Assembly: GCA_018268855.1 (NCBI GenBank)
Contig: JAFDVR010000006.1
Span: forward strand, 62,001-126,000
From: Acidobacteriota bacterium
GTDB lineage: Bacteria > Acidobacteriota > Terriglobia > Terriglobales > Acidobacteriaceae
Direction: 5' to 3'
Length of the DNA: 64,000 nucleotides
Each line of letters opens with the position of its first letter. Within the stretch, counting starts at the first letter, position 1. Below are positions 15,041 to 24,877 of this stretch, piece by piece. The notes below the pieces were generated by a model, which was not told the origin of the DNA, did not search any database, and saw only the letters and a list, made by a program, of their open reading frames with translations. A program made the position numbers and the translations under genes.

Positions 15041-17716
15041 TTACGCCGACTGAACGAGGCTTGCAAAGGTCCGATTGTGTTGAATCACATCATGGGGAAG
15101 GATGACGTATTTCCACGGACGATCACTCACGGTCGAGGCGCGTTCGCACCACTGGATTGCCGCCTTTGCCTTCTTCTGAACCACAGTAGAATCTACCTCC
15201 GTGGCTCGCTTGATCTCGCAGAGATAGCGACCATCCGCCGTCTCGACAATGAAATCCGGATTGTAGTTGTCCTCGTCCGCGTACTGGATTTTCAGCAAAT
15301 CTTTGGGCGGCTTCAGCCACTTCACCACGTCCACATCATCCTCAAGAACGATGGAGAAACGACGCTCCGAATCAGAATCGAACTTCGACGCGGGATATAG
15401 ACATTTCCCGAATCCCGTGAAGACCATGCCACGGATCAGCAGCCGCTCTTCCACCGGCTGCCGGAAGTTCAGCGCAACCTTGCCAAGCTCCACTTCTGCA
15501 CTGCTAGAACTGAGCCGCTGGAAGCCTTTCGAGACGGCTACTTGATACTCCGTAGCCTTCTCCACGTAGTGCTGATTCATCTGCGTATGCACAAGGCGAA
15601 CCAACTCGCTTTGGTGATACTGAAGCACGTTACGGACATCCTCTTCCGTGGAAAGATAAGACTGCAAATGACGTACAAGTTGTCCTGCCAACCTGTACAT
15701 CAATGCCGCGTGATCGTCATAGCTGATGTCGTCCTTGTCGATCAGCCCACGCACGATGTAATCCTCCAGCCGTGCTTCCTGAACGACGCCATCTCCGCTC
15801 ACAATTCTGAAGCGCTGATTGTCCGTCAGACGCTGTATCAGCAAGTCTCGCGCCACTGGCGGAAAGCGCACACTGCTGCAATCTAGATCGAAGTCTTTAA
15901 AGCCGACAGTGACATCGCCCGTGGGCGTCACCGTAATACGTGGAATATCGATGGTGTTTTCGATATACGCTGCGGTGGTCGTACTCACTACCGCCTGCAC
16001 ATCGACCTGTTCCGCCACCCCCGCAAGCTGCCCTTGTACGGGCTGCATCTCCTCAAGCACGCGGGCAACAATCTTCTTCTGCACCTCCGGGTTCTGCAAG
16101 TCTGCGGAACGGCTCAGCCTCTCAAACTCCCGATGGATCACCTGAAGCGTTGTCTCAGCAACCTTACGCTCCGGCTCCGTTTTGAAAAGCGGTTCTTGTG
16201 CGGCGGCCGCAGGCCCATTCTCCGAACCTGCGGGAGTCTGCGAGACACCAAGAATGGCCTCAAGCGTCGGCGTAATCGTGATGGCTTCCGTCGGCTTATC
16301 CGGGATGTCCCGGCCAATCACCACGCCAGTCCGAATGACCGAGTTCGGATCATTCGCGTGGTCCACGATGTCCTGAAAGCGGTCGTGCGAAACGATAGTG
16401 AGCCGATCTACATCGGCCACGCCGGTACGCTTGCCATACGGCAGACGCAGGCCACGGCCAATCGACTGCTCTACCAGCGTCTTCGAGTTGGCCGCACGCA
16501 GGGGAACAATCGTGTACAGGTTCGTCACGTCCCAGCCTTCTTTCAGCATGTTGACGTGAATCACAATCTCCGTGGGGTTCGCAGGGTCTTCCACGCTCAA
16601 AAGCTGCTGAACCGTTTCATCCTTCTCGTCTCCGCTCTGGTTCGAGTGGACGGTAATCACGCGGCCCTTGTAGCGCCCTTCAAAGAAGTCCGGCGCTTCG
16701 ATCTTCTTCAGCAGTTCTCCGGCATGGCCCGTGTCCTTAGCCACGACCAACATGAACGGCTTCACCAGCGGGCGTCCCGACTCACGCGCATAAATGTCGA
16801 GCTGCACCTTCGTGTGCTCGTGGATACGAATGCCGTCCTGAAGCTTGATCGTCTCCAGTCCAGCTTCGTCGTAATTCTCCACACGAAAGTTCTCGCGCGT
16901 GGCGACAGCAGGTTCCTTCACAAAGCCATCCCGCAGCGCCGATGCAAGCGGATAGCTGTAAATCACGTTCTTGAAGTCCGTCGTCTTGCTGCCCGCCTCG
17001 ATCTGTGGTGTTGCGGTCAGTTCCAAACCAAGAATCGGCTTCAGTTCGTTGATCGCTCGCATCCCGGCCTTGCCGCGATAGCGATGCGACTCATCCATTA
17101 GCAAGACCAAGTCATCGAGCTTGGAAAGGTATTCAAAGTAGCTTTCACCGATGTACTCGCTCAGCCGCTTGATGCGCGGCTCGCGGTCGCCACGAACCTC
17201 GGCATTGATCTTCGAGATGTTGAAGATGTTAATGTGGACCGCATTCTCGCCGAACAAATCGGCAGAGCGCACTCCGCGACCACTCTCGTAGTTGTCACCG
17301 GTAATGATCTCCGGCGGCTGCAACGCAAAGTCGGACAATCCCTGAAAGACATACTTCGGCGAACCGGGCGTGAAGTCCGCGATCAGCTTGTTGTAGATTG
17401 TCAGGTTCGGCGCAAGCACAAGGAAGTGCTGAATACCCCACGCCTGCTGCAGGTAGGCAATAAACGCGCCCATCAGTCGCGTCTTGCCCACGCCCGTCGC
17501 CAGCGCAAAGCAGAGCGAGGCAAACTGGCGCTCGAAATCCGTGACCGACGGGAAGCTATTGCGAATCGCTGCCAATGCCCGCGCAGTATCGGTGTCCTTC
17601 TCTAGTGGCAATAGATCGCAAACGGTTTCCAGAATCTCCAGGGACTCTCGCTGCGGCTGTCGCAGGCTCAGGCGATTGGCGATGGCCCATAGCTTGTGTT
17701 GATTGGAAGCACTCAC
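15041..17716 (-). CDS. type III restriction enzyme, Res subunit (helicase-nuclease)
   Basis: This 891-residue protein is the DNA-translocating and cleaving subunit of a type III restriction system. Walker A is ATGVGKTRL near residue 72 and the DExH box is LMDESHRYR near 207, followed by ELTATPQ (motif III). Helicase motif VI reads QSIGRGLRLP near 416. The C-terminal nuclease has YNPDFIV then CEIKR, the D and ExK of a PD-(D/E)xK site, near residues 834-848. It starts at GTG overlapping the methylase stop (GTGA). The motor and nuclease motifs all look intact, so the protein should be active. Confidence 0.93.
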   Translation of the reverse strand: MSASNQHKLWAIANRLSLRQPQRESLEILETVCDLLPLEKDTDTARALAAIRNSFPSVTDFERQFASLCFALATGVGKTRLMGAFIAYLQQAWGIQHFLVLAPNLTIYNKLIADFTPGSPKYVFQGLSDFALQPPEIITGDNYESGRGVRSADLFGENAVHINIFNISKINAEVRGDREPRIKRLSEYIGESYFEYLSKLDDLVLLMDESHRYRGKAGMRAINELKPILGLELTATPQIEAGSKTTDFKNVIYSYPLASALRDGFVKEPAVATRENFRVENYDEAGLETIKLQDGIRIHEHTKVQLDIYARESGRPLVKPFMLVVAKDTGHAGELLKKIEAPDFFEGRYKGRVITVHSNQSGDEKDETVQQLLSVEDPANPTEIVIHVNMLKEGWDVTNLYTIVPLRAANSKTLVEQSIGRGLRLPYGKRTGVADVDRLTIVSHDRFQDIVDHANDPNSVIRTGVVIGRDIPDKPTEAITITPTLEAILGVSQTPAGSENGPAAAAQEPLFKTEPERKVAETTLQVIHREFERLSRSADLQNPEVQKKIVARVLEEMQPVQGQLAGVAEQVDVQAVVSTTTAAYIENTIDIPRITVTPTGDVTVGFKDFDLDCSSVRFPPVARDLLIQRLTDNQRFRIVSGDGVVQEARLEDYIVRGLIDKDDISYDDHAALMYRLAGQLVRHLQSYLSTEEDVRNVLQYHQSELVRLVHTQMNQHYVEKATEYQVAVSKGFQRLSSSSAEVELGKVALNFRQPVEERLLIRGMVFTGFGKCLYPASKFDSDSERRFSIVLEDDVDVVKWLKPPKDLLKIQYADEDNYNPDFIVETADGRYLCEIKRATEVDSTVVQKKAKAAIQWCERASTVSDRPWKYVILPHDVIQHNRTFASLVQSA

Positions 17717-19404
17717 TCCGCACCTCCATCAAACAGGCCAGGAGCTTCATTCATCGCACGCCTCTTCCGCGCCTGCTTCGGTGGTTCGTTCGCTACAGGC
17801 ACCAACGCGCCCTCCACTGGCTCGGGGGCCTGCGGCAGGTTGGCCACGTTCAGGCTGTAATCGTCATGTCCCCACTCGCACTTCTGCAATACGGCCAGCG
17901 GAATCTTCTTCAGCGTCAGGTTGGGGAAGGCATCCGCCTTGCCCCGGAAGGCTGCGCAACAAATCAGAAGCGTACGTTTCAGCCCTACCTCCTCATGCAG
18001 AGCGGCAAGATGGTCACGCGTCAGCGTCTGCGTCGTCGTGTAGATGTAATCGCTCTCAGTAGACTGCCCCTGCTGCCAGTACAACTCACCCGGAGCATAG
18101 TGAAAGCCCATGATCTTGCACATGGCCTCAGCCATCATCGCGGCGTTGTACTGCTTGCTGATGATGAGATTGCCAAAGCTGTCCTTCTCTAGAAGTGATG
18201 GCGCGATGTGGTAGAAGCGGAAACCACCGCCGCCCTTCCAATCCACGGCTTCGGTGATTCCGCCCTTGTCCTCGCTGTCAATGACCTTCTTCATGCGCGG
18301 AACGATATGCGTGATAGCGTGCTCGCCAAGCTCCACCATGATCCAACGACGGCCCATCTTGTGGGCGACTGCTCCGGTGGTGCCAGAACCCGCGAATGAA
18401 TCAAGGACAAGATCGCCGGGGCGAGTAGCAATATGCAAGATTCTGTAGAGCAATCTTTCGGGCTTAGGCGTTGCGAACACACTTCCACCTGGAATTAGAG
18501 AAAGTGTCTCTTTCTTCGCTTCATCCGTATTTCCGACTTCATCGTGTGGCCACCATGTCCAAGGAACAACTCCCTCCACCTCGGAAAGATAGCGAATGGT
18601 GGTTGGTTGAGCGGTTCCATCTTTTCCAAAGTAGATTCGGCCCTCGGCGAGCAGCTTATCGTAAGCGGGCTGCGAGTATCGCCAACAGTTACCTGGCGGG
18701 GGGTCAAATCGTTTACCAGTCGGTCCTACGATTGTGTAGAACTGGCTTGGCGTTGCGTGCCCTGCCTGGGCCGTTATCGGAATTGTCCTCCAAGGGCCTC
18801 TTGGATCGCCGGTAGGATTTTTGTATACCTTTGCCTGTTCTGCATTAAGAGGTAAAAGACCGCGACTAATTTTGAAATTTCCCGGATCTTTGGCATAGAC
18901 GAGCACATACTCATGAACGTCCCCAATCGCTTCGCGGTTTTCTCGCGAATATCGCTTTTGCCATACGTTCGCGGCAATAAATGAGCTTCGACCACATGCT
19001 TCATCGAGCAGAATTCTCAAGTAGGGCATCTCATAGTCATCGATCGATACCCACAGAGTTCCGTCTGGGGCAAGCAAGCGCCAGAGCAACTCCAGTCGAT
19101 CACGCATCAATGAAAGCCAGAGCGAGTGCTCAATGCCATCGTCGTAATGATCAAATGCAGAGCCAGTGTTGTACGGCGGATCGATATAGACACACTTCAC
19201 CTTCCCGGCAAACTCCTGTTCCAGCGCCTTCAGCGCGAGCAGGTTGTCGCCAAAGATCAACCGGTTATCAAAGATGTCATGGTCCGTTACTCGCTGCTTG
19301 GCGTGATAACTCTTCTCCGCATCTTCCAGCAGAACCCTCGGCTCCAATCGAGGCCGATTCTCCTTCCCAATCCACGTCAATTCCAGCTTTTGCTTTTTCT
19401 GCAT
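17713..19404 (-). CDS. type III restriction-modification methylase, Mod subunit
   Basis: This N6-adenine methyltransferase is about 563 residues from the ATG at 19404. A TTG at 19419 has a better-placed GAGG and could be used instead. The opening (KLELTWIGKENRPRLEPRVL) is standard for type III Mod proteins. The catalytic box is DPPYNTGS near residue 78. The AdoMet-binding FAGSGTT lies near 355. The order DPPY before FxGxG puts it in the beta class. Between the two boxes lies the variable target-recognition region. Mod sets both sequence specificity and host protection for the Res subunit downstream, with which it overlaps by 4 nt. Its gene follows the Rad50-like ATPase by about 33 nt. Confidence 0.93.
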   Translation of the reverse strand: MQKKQKLELTWIGKENRPRLEPRVLLEDAEKSYHAKQRVTDHDIFDNRLIFGDNLLALKALEQEFAGKVKCVYIDPPYNTGSAFDHYDDGIEHSLWLSLMRDRLELLWRLLAPDGTLWVSIDDYEMPYLRILLDEACGRSSFIAANVWQKRYSRENREAIGDVHEYVLVYAKDPGNFKISRGLLPLNAEQAKVYKNPTGDPRGPWRTIPITAQAGHATPSQFYTIVGPTGKRFDPPPGNCWRYSQPAYDKLLAEGRIYFGKDGTAQPTTIRYLSEVEGVVPWTWWPHDEVGNTDEAKKETLSLIPGGSVFATPKPERLLYRILHIATRPGDLVLDSFAGSGTTGAVAHKMGRRWIMVELGEHAITHIVPRMKKVIDSEDKGGITEAVDWKGGGGFRFYHIAPSLLEKDSFGNLIISKQYNAAMMAEAMCKIMGFHYAPGELYWQQGQSTESDYIYTTTQTLTRDHLAALHEEVGLKRTLLICCAAFRGKADAFPNLTLKKIPLAVLQKCEWGHDDYSLNVANLPQAPEPVEGALVPVANEPPKQARKRRAMNEAPGLFDGGAE

Positions 19405-19437
19405 CCGGTCAATTACCAATCCGAGCCTCTGCGCTCA

Positions 19438-21774
19438 CTAATTGCTCAATGGGTGTAGCTGTTGTCCTTTGCATCCACATGTGAAGTATGATCCCTGCTT
19501 CTTCCTCGGGAGTTCACCGCAGGTTCCACACACAAGCGTGTCAACAAGAGCCAGAGTCGCTTCGGCAAACTCCTTTACCTCACTATCAGCCAAATTCATT
19601 CCGTGGGGGTTGAAGTGCGCCCCGACCAAGTTGCGGACGATTGTTGTTGCCTCAATCGCATCGAGATGTTGCTTGAGTGCAGTAGTCAGCTCTGACGGCT
19701 GTCCTCCCGCAGCGGCTGGACTCACCGATACACACTTCATCGTGGCTCTCAGTTTTGAATCCAAGCCCGCAAGATAATCCGCAAGAGTATGCCGACCTTC
19801 TGAATCCAAAGGCAGCTTGCACCGGTACAACATGCAAACCTCTCTGAGCGCAGCCTCAAGCAGAACACCCGCCTTTGCGGCTACAGCCTGTCTGTCTAGG
19901 GGCTCCACGGTGAGAAGATCACGCAACGCATCCACCTCAAGTTTTGTTTTGGTATGCCGGATACCCTTCAATTTTGACCATGACAACAGCTCGATGAGAT
20001 GAACGTTGGCAACCGGCCCTTTGGCATACCGATACTTGTCACGCCAAGGCCGGTAATGGGTTGTGATTAGAACCGGCAGTTTAACCTCATCATGAATCAT
20101 GCCAATGAAGCGTTGAATATGCGCTTCATCCGTAGAGGTCAGAACATCATCAAGCACAAGGAGCGTGTCACCGGAGGAATCACGCTCAGCCAGAGCGATG
20201 AAGATGCAGATGCCGAGGGTGTCGAGATGAGCCTCGCTGTAATATGCTTGCGGCGGTACAGCCTGCTCCGACTCAAAGCGGCTCGACACGTTGAGACTTC
20301 CGCGCCGATTAGGATCAAGCTGAAGCTTGATGTCGCCAATGTTCTCACCTGGATGAAGGATCGAATAGAGGGCATCCACACGCTTACGGATCGTATCCAA
20401 AGCGTCGTCAACGAACTTCTTGCGTTCCTTCTCCACAATCAACAGCAGCGCGGTCAATCTTTGGCTCAACGACTCCAGATTTTCTGCCTGCTTCGTATTC
20501 TTTACGACCGCTTCATATTGAAGCTTAATGGCCTTAAGCGTCTCGATCTCTGCTGAAAGAGCCTGACGGGACGTTTGCAACGGGCTCTCAAGGGCCTTGC
20601 CTTGGGTAAGCAGCGCCAACGTAAGCGCGATGGACTCAGGCGTTCGACTCGGCAGTACCTCTGCTAAAAACGATCCATACTGCGTCCCGTCGATACCGGC
20701 ATTCTGAACAACAGATAATGACGAATTATTCAGCCCTCTAGCCAGCACTACCGCAGCGGACAGCACACGATCCTCTGCACCTTCAACGAGTGTCTGCGCG
20801 CGTTCTTCTTGTTTCTGGGCTGCTTCTAGTTTCCGATTGGCCTCGGCAACTTGTGCTCCTGTGGCCTTTCTGGCAGCGAGGCGAGAGAGGAGTTCATCCT
20901 TTTTTATTCCCTGCTCGCATACAGGGCATTCGGTGATCTCACCTTGAGCATTGAGATACTGTTCAGCCTTATCCAGCAAATTCAACAAGCCACTCGTTGC
21001 CTCGGTGCTCGCTTCCTCCGCAGCTTGAAGATCAATCGTAAGTGTTCCTACCGACTGACTATCCGCCGCTTGTCGTTGTCGCGCCTGATCCAGAGCATCA
21101 GAACCCTCTGACAGATTTTTCAACGCGGTGAGCATTGCGTCGATATGATCTCTTCGCGCGTTCAGGTCCTTCGGATCAATAACGTTCTTGGCCTTCGCCC
21201 AAGTCTCTACATCGGGCTTCGGACTGCCTGCCTCCTGATAGAGCTTAGCCAAGGCGTCATTGGCCGAACTAAGATTCTGTGCCGCCCTCTCGAAGTCTTC
21301 CTTCGATGTGCGCGCCGCCTCTCTGAGCGTGCCCTCAGATTTCTCAATATTTGGAACCGCGACGAAACGACTGAACGCCGTATATCGCTGTGCGGGCTGT
21401 GCATCAACGATTTCAAGAATTTGTGTGCGCCGGAGAATCTTGGCTTTTGGCCGAGATTGTGGCCCCGTAATCTTCGGCTTAGAACCGCTCAAAGTGGCTT
21501 TGAAAATATTCGCGCCCCACTTCAGATCAACCTGGAGGCTGGATGCAGCAATTCCGAGGGAGGGTAAATACTCTTTTACGGGGGTGGACTGTCTACCCTC
21601 GAGAGTGCCTGCGCGTTCGTTACAGATAAAGTCGATGGCATCGACAATAGTGGATTTACCGGTGCCGTTCTCGCCGAAGATCATCACAACTGGCTTGTCT
21701 TCAAACGCGATGTCAACGAATTGCGTTGCTCCGCGAAATCCGCTGAGGCTCAACTGCCGAAGAGGCATTTTCAT
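19438..21774 (-). CDS. Rad50/RecF-like ABC ATPase with zinc hook, C-terminal HEPN-like motif and zinc ribbon
   Basis: This 778-residue protein starts MKMPLRQLSLSGFRG and has Walker A FGENGTGKST near residue 35. Coiled-coil arms (about 150-280 and 310-450) meet at a CPVC motif near 283, as in Rad50 and RloC zinc hooks. The ABC head resumes with SEAHLDTLG and Walker B LLVLDDV near 545. Beyond residue 620 a helical domain contains RNLVGAH (R-x5-H), which fits the HEPN ribonuclease signature. The protein ends with a CGTCG and CGC zinc ribbon. RloC and PrrC anticodon nucleases combine ABC ATPase with HEPN and live beside restriction systems, so a guard role is likely. The start overlaps the 68-aa gene stop (TAATG). 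Confidence 0.85.
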   Translation of the reverse strand: MKMPLRQLSLSGFRGATQFVDIAFEDKPVVMIFGENGTGKSTIVDAIDFICNERAGTLEGRQSTPVKEYLPSLGIAASSLQVDLKWGANIFKATLSGSKPKITGPQSRPKAKILRRTQILEIVDAQPAQRYTAFSRFVAVPNIEKSEGTLREAARTSKEDFERAAQNLSSANDALAKLYQEAGSPKPDVETWAKAKNVIDPKDLNARRDHIDAMLTALKNLSEGSDALDQARQRQAADSQSVGTLTIDLQAAEEASTEATSGLLNLLDKAEQYLNAQGEITECPVCEQGIKKDELLSRLAARKATGAQVAEANRKLEAAQKQEERAQTLVEGAEDRVLSAAVVLARGLNNSSLSVVQNAGIDGTQYGSFLAEVLPSRTPESIALTLALLTQGKALESPLQTSRQALSAEIETLKAIKLQYEAVVKNTKQAENLESLSQRLTALLLIVEKERKKFVDDALDTIRKRVDALYSILHPGENIGDIKLQLDPNRRGSLNVSSRFESEQAVPPQAYYSEAHLDTLGICIFIALAERDSSGDTLLVLDDVLTSTDEAHIQRFIGMIHDEVKLPVLITTHYRPWRDKYRYAKGPVANVHLIELLSWSKLKGIRHTKTKLEVDALRDLLTVEPLDRQAVAAKAGVLLEAALREVCMLYRCKLPLDSEGRHTLADYLAGLDSKLRATMKCVSVSPAAAGGQPSELTTALKQHLDAIEATTIVRNLVGAHFNPHGMNLADSEVKEFAEATLALVDTLVCGTCGELPRKKQGSYFTCGCKGQQLHPLSN

Positions 21775-21980
21775 TATGATTTACCTCCGACACCAGTAGG
21801 AAGAGCCAACTCAGCCAAAAGTTTCCAATCTGCGGCAGTCAAAGAGCCGCCAGCAAGCCGGTTCGGGAGTCCTGCAAGTTTTTGATCGCTGAGCAGCTTC
21901 GCTGCCTTAATGGACTCGACAACTGTTCCTGCCAGCGTCTCATCGGGCGACAGCTTTGGGGTTTGACTTGCTTCTTCCAT
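21774..21980 (-). CDS. 68-residue protein between SNF2 and ATPase genes
   Basis: This small soluble protein starts 8 nt after the SNF2-like stop, with AGGAGG in front of the start, and its stop overlaps the ATPase start. Its tight placement inside the operon supports it as a real gene. The sequence is helical and Leu/Ala-rich, with a short motif S-L-T-A-A-D-W-K-L-L-A-E-L near the end. I do not recognise a family. It may be an adaptor between the two large enzymes, or a small regulator; this is inference from position only. Confidence 0.7.
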   Translation of the reverse strand: MEEASQTPKLSPDETLAGTVVESIKAAKLLSDQKLAGLPNRLAGGSLTAADWKLLAELALPTGVGGKS

Positions 21981-21988
21981 AAGCCTCC

Positions 21989-24877
21989 TTATTCGAGCGA
22001 CCAGCGAATTGTGAAAATTACCTCAGATTGCTGTTCTTTCGTCATGCGTGCTTCGATCTCGGAGATTAAGCCGTCACGACGAGCTTCGACTTCATCTTGA
22101 GCAGCAAACAAATCTTTTCGCTTCTCGTTGCGTGTACCTTGGAACGCCTTTAGTATTCTCTGGTGTACCAATTTGTCTGCCAGCGTCATTGCCGCAGTGG
22201 AAGCGCGTTTTGCATCCCGTATTTGCTGGTCGAGGTCTTTGATTTCCTGCTCTAGGGCAAGTTTCTTATCTTCACTCCAGCGGTCGAGCTTGACGATCTC
22301 TTGATCCAGCCATTCATTGTTGCGTTGATTAATTTCTTCCAGCACTTTGTCCTGCAGGGCCTGCAACTGCGTCTCAAGCGCAGGAACGAGTACATGCAAA
22401 ACCGTTTCCCCAACCTCTGCCGGAAGATCAAAGAGCCGCTTGCAGGCATCGTCATCCAAGACGCATCCGTCATCGCTGACAGCGGCCAAAAGGATACGAT
22501 CTTCCTCTTCAAAGGACTGCACCGAAAACTTGGAGCACACAAGCCAACCCGACTGCCCCAAATGCGGATGAAGGATAGACACTTTCTTTCCGCTCTTCGT
22601 GAGTTGGAAGCTGATCTCGGAAGCCGGTGTCTCCGATGCAAGACACCGCTGGAGAACCTGCTGCGCCAGCGGATGCCCGATCCGGTAGGTATTGGCGTCC
22701 TCCACGTTGCGACCCATACGGTACGGGCCGTTGTGGATGTGCGCCCCTCCGAATGGATTTGTCTCAAGGACAAAGCTGTGCGCGGCGTCGTCGAAACTCG
22801 CATACGGTTGCAGGGAAAACTGCGTTACCTGCCAAAGTAGCTGCTCCGTCCGACTGCGCGCTTGTCTGGCCTCTACTTTTACCTTCTCGATCACTTCCTG
22901 ATCGAAGTTGTTGAGCAGTTGTTCCTGCGCAAACGCGCGGGCTTCCGCTACTTCTGTTTCCAAGTCCTGCTGCAACTTATCGAACTCGAAGGAAATCTGT
23001 TCCGGTGTCCGGCATTGCTGATAGATGCCGACGATGCGCTTTTCAAAATCCACACCCGACTGTACGGCCCCAAGCACCTCATCGGATGCTCCGAAGACAC
23101 CGTTGAATAGCTGAAACTTCTGGTCGAGGATTTGGTAAATGCGAACGTCCGCCGCATTCGACCGGTTTAAGAAATTGACAACCACCACGTCATACTTTTG
23201 CCCATAGCGATGGCAGCGACCGATGCGCTGCTCAATACGCTGCGGATTCCACGGCATGTCATAGTTGATAACCAGATTGCAGAATTGGAGATTGATGCCT
23301 TCCGCCGCAGCCTCCGTCGCGATCATGATGCTGGCTTCATCACGGAAGTATTCAACCAGAGCCGCCCGCTTGTCGGCAGTAGGTGAGCCCGTAATGCGGT
23401 CTGTGCCTTTGTATCGATGTAGCCAGTTTCTGTATATCTCTGCACTCTGCGGATCGTTGTTGGTTCCGTTGAAGAGTACGACCTTCCCAGCAAACTCGGA
23501 ATCTTCCAACAGGCGGAGCAGGTATTCCTGTGTACGGCGCGATTCTGTAAAGATGAGGGCTTTCTGCTGGAAAGAGGCGTTTGCCTGGTTCTCTCTCGCT
23601 TTCCGTGCCTCCTCGAAACCGTTTCTCAGGGCAGTGAGCAGGACCTCGCCTTTAGAATTTTTCTGAATGCCCTTGGCAAGCTCGTGGAATTCACGCAGCT
23701 TTTCCTTCTCTTGGCGAAGCTCCTCGCGTTGTTCCGGCGATAAAGCCTGCACGGGATTTGCCTGCCGCGCTTCTCCGTCGGCGTCGTCTTCCAGCCATTC
23801 GTCTTCAATCTCGGGAAGGGCCTCGAAATTGTCATCAAGATTTGCGGGCAAAGCATCCAAAGCTGCTTGAGCGGTTTCAATCTCCTCAAGTTTGTTAGCA
23901 AGTCCCAACAAGGTATCCGAAATGGCATACGTCGATGAGGCAAGCAGCTTACGCAGGATCAATGTCATGAGCTGACGCTGGCTTGCGGGGAGTGCATACA
24001 GCCGGGGCGATTGCAGATAGTCGGAGACGAGCGCATAGAGCCGTTGCTCGTCTTCGTTCGGCACAAACTCCTGCACGACAGCACGGCGATTGGTATAGCT
24101 GATATACGGAAGCACCTGCCGACGCAGGGTTCTCTGGCAGACAGGACGAATCCGCTCTTGCAGTGCCCGATAGTCATCATTGGTGCTGATGCGGGAAAAC
24201 TGACTGTGGAAGCTGCGCAAGTCCCCGAAAATAAACTCATCAATGAAACTGACAAGGCCGTACAGCTCCATCTGCGAGTTCTGGAGAGGAGTTGCTGTCA
24301 GTAGAACTTTTTGCCGGTCGGCGATTGCGTTCTTGATGGCATTCGCAATCTTGTTGCTCGCCTTATAGACATTCCGCAGGCGATGCGCTTCGTCGATGAC
24401 CACCAGGTTCCACGGCGTCTGCCGAACATAAGCATCTTTGGTGCGGGCGAATTGGAACGAGCAGAGAATAATTCTGGGCTGATCGAATGGATTGAGGTTA
24501 CCGCGCTTGACCTCTTCGTTGAATGTCTTGGCTTCCAGAATGGCTGTGGGCAGAAAGAACTTGTCAGCAAGCTCCTGCGCCCACTGCTTTCGGAGATTCG
24601 CGGGACAGATGACAAGCAACCTGCGCCGCCGCTCCGCCCACCGCTGCGAAAGAAGAATGCCTGCCTCAATCGTCTTTCCAAGGCCAACTTCATCAGCCAG
24701 GATCGCACCATGAGACAGGGGCGAGCGGAAAGCAAAGAGAGCGGCTTCTACCTGATGGGGATTAAGATCTACCTGCGCATCCGCAAGTGCTGACGTGAGG
24801 CTGTCAATCGTTGCCGAACTAGACCGCTTGGTCAGTTCGTGGGCAAAATACCGGGCATGGTAGGCAGTCAAACTCAT
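21989..24877 (-). CDS. SNF2-family DNA helicase/translocase of the defence operon
   Basis: This 962-residue protein has a complete Swi2/Snf2 motor. Motif I is DEVGLGKTIEAG near residue 60, motif II is VIDEAHRLRN near 155, motif III is LLTATPLQN, and motif VI reads RIEQRIGRCHRYGQ near 540. An acidic insert lies between the two RecA lobes. After the motor come long charged helices, probably coiled coil (about 850-930). The layout resembles RapA-like and DrmD-like translocases that work in defence systems. It is the first gene of the operon with the 68-aa protein, the ATPase, Mod and Res. It may scan or remodel invading DNA, but its partners differ from those of DISARM. Confidence 0.88.
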   Translation of the reverse strand: MSLTAYHARYFAHELTKRSSSATIDSLTSALADAQVDLNPHQVEAALFAFRSPLSHGAILADEVGLGKTIEAGILLSQRWAERRRRLLVICPANLRKQWAQELADKFFLPTAILEAKTFNEEVKRGNLNPFDQPRIILCSFQFARTKDAYVRQTPWNLVVIDEAHRLRNVYKASNKIANAIKNAIADRQKVLLTATPLQNSQMELYGLVSFIDEFIFGDLRSFHSQFSRISTNDDYRALQERIRPVCQRTLRRQVLPYISYTNRRAVVQEFVPNEDEQRLYALVSDYLQSPRLYALPASQRQLMTLILRKLLASSTYAISDTLLGLANKLEEIETAQAALDALPANLDDNFEALPEIEDEWLEDDADGEARQANPVQALSPEQREELRQEKEKLREFHELAKGIQKNSKGEVLLTALRNGFEEARKARENQANASFQQKALIFTESRRTQEYLLRLLEDSEFAGKVVLFNGTNNDPQSAEIYRNWLHRYKGTDRITGSPTADKRAALVEYFRDEASIMIATEAAAEGINLQFCNLVINYDMPWNPQRIEQRIGRCHRYGQKYDVVVVNFLNRSNAADVRIYQILDQKFQLFNGVFGASDEVLGAVQSGVDFEKRIVGIYQQCRTPEQISFEFDKLQQDLETEVAEARAFAQEQLLNNFDQEVIEKVKVEARQARSRTEQLLWQVTQFSLQPYASFDDAAHSFVLETNPFGGAHIHNGPYRMGRNVEDANTYRIGHPLAQQVLQRCLASETPASEISFQLTKSGKKVSILHPHLGQSGWLVCSKFSVQSFEEEDRILLAAVSDDGCVLDDDACKRLFDLPAEVGETVLHVLVPALETQLQALQDKVLEEINQRNNEWLDQEIVKLDRWSEDKKLALEQEIKDLDQQIRDAKRASTAAMTLADKLVHQRILKAFQGTRNEKRKDLFAAQDEVEARRDGLISEIEARMTKEQQSEVIFTIRWSLE

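Noticed and set aside
15041..24877. Identification of the SNF2/methylase operon as DISARM
   Set aside because: The DrmA helicase, DrmB (DUF1998) and DrmC phospholipase-like genes are absent. Mod and Res are clearly type III.
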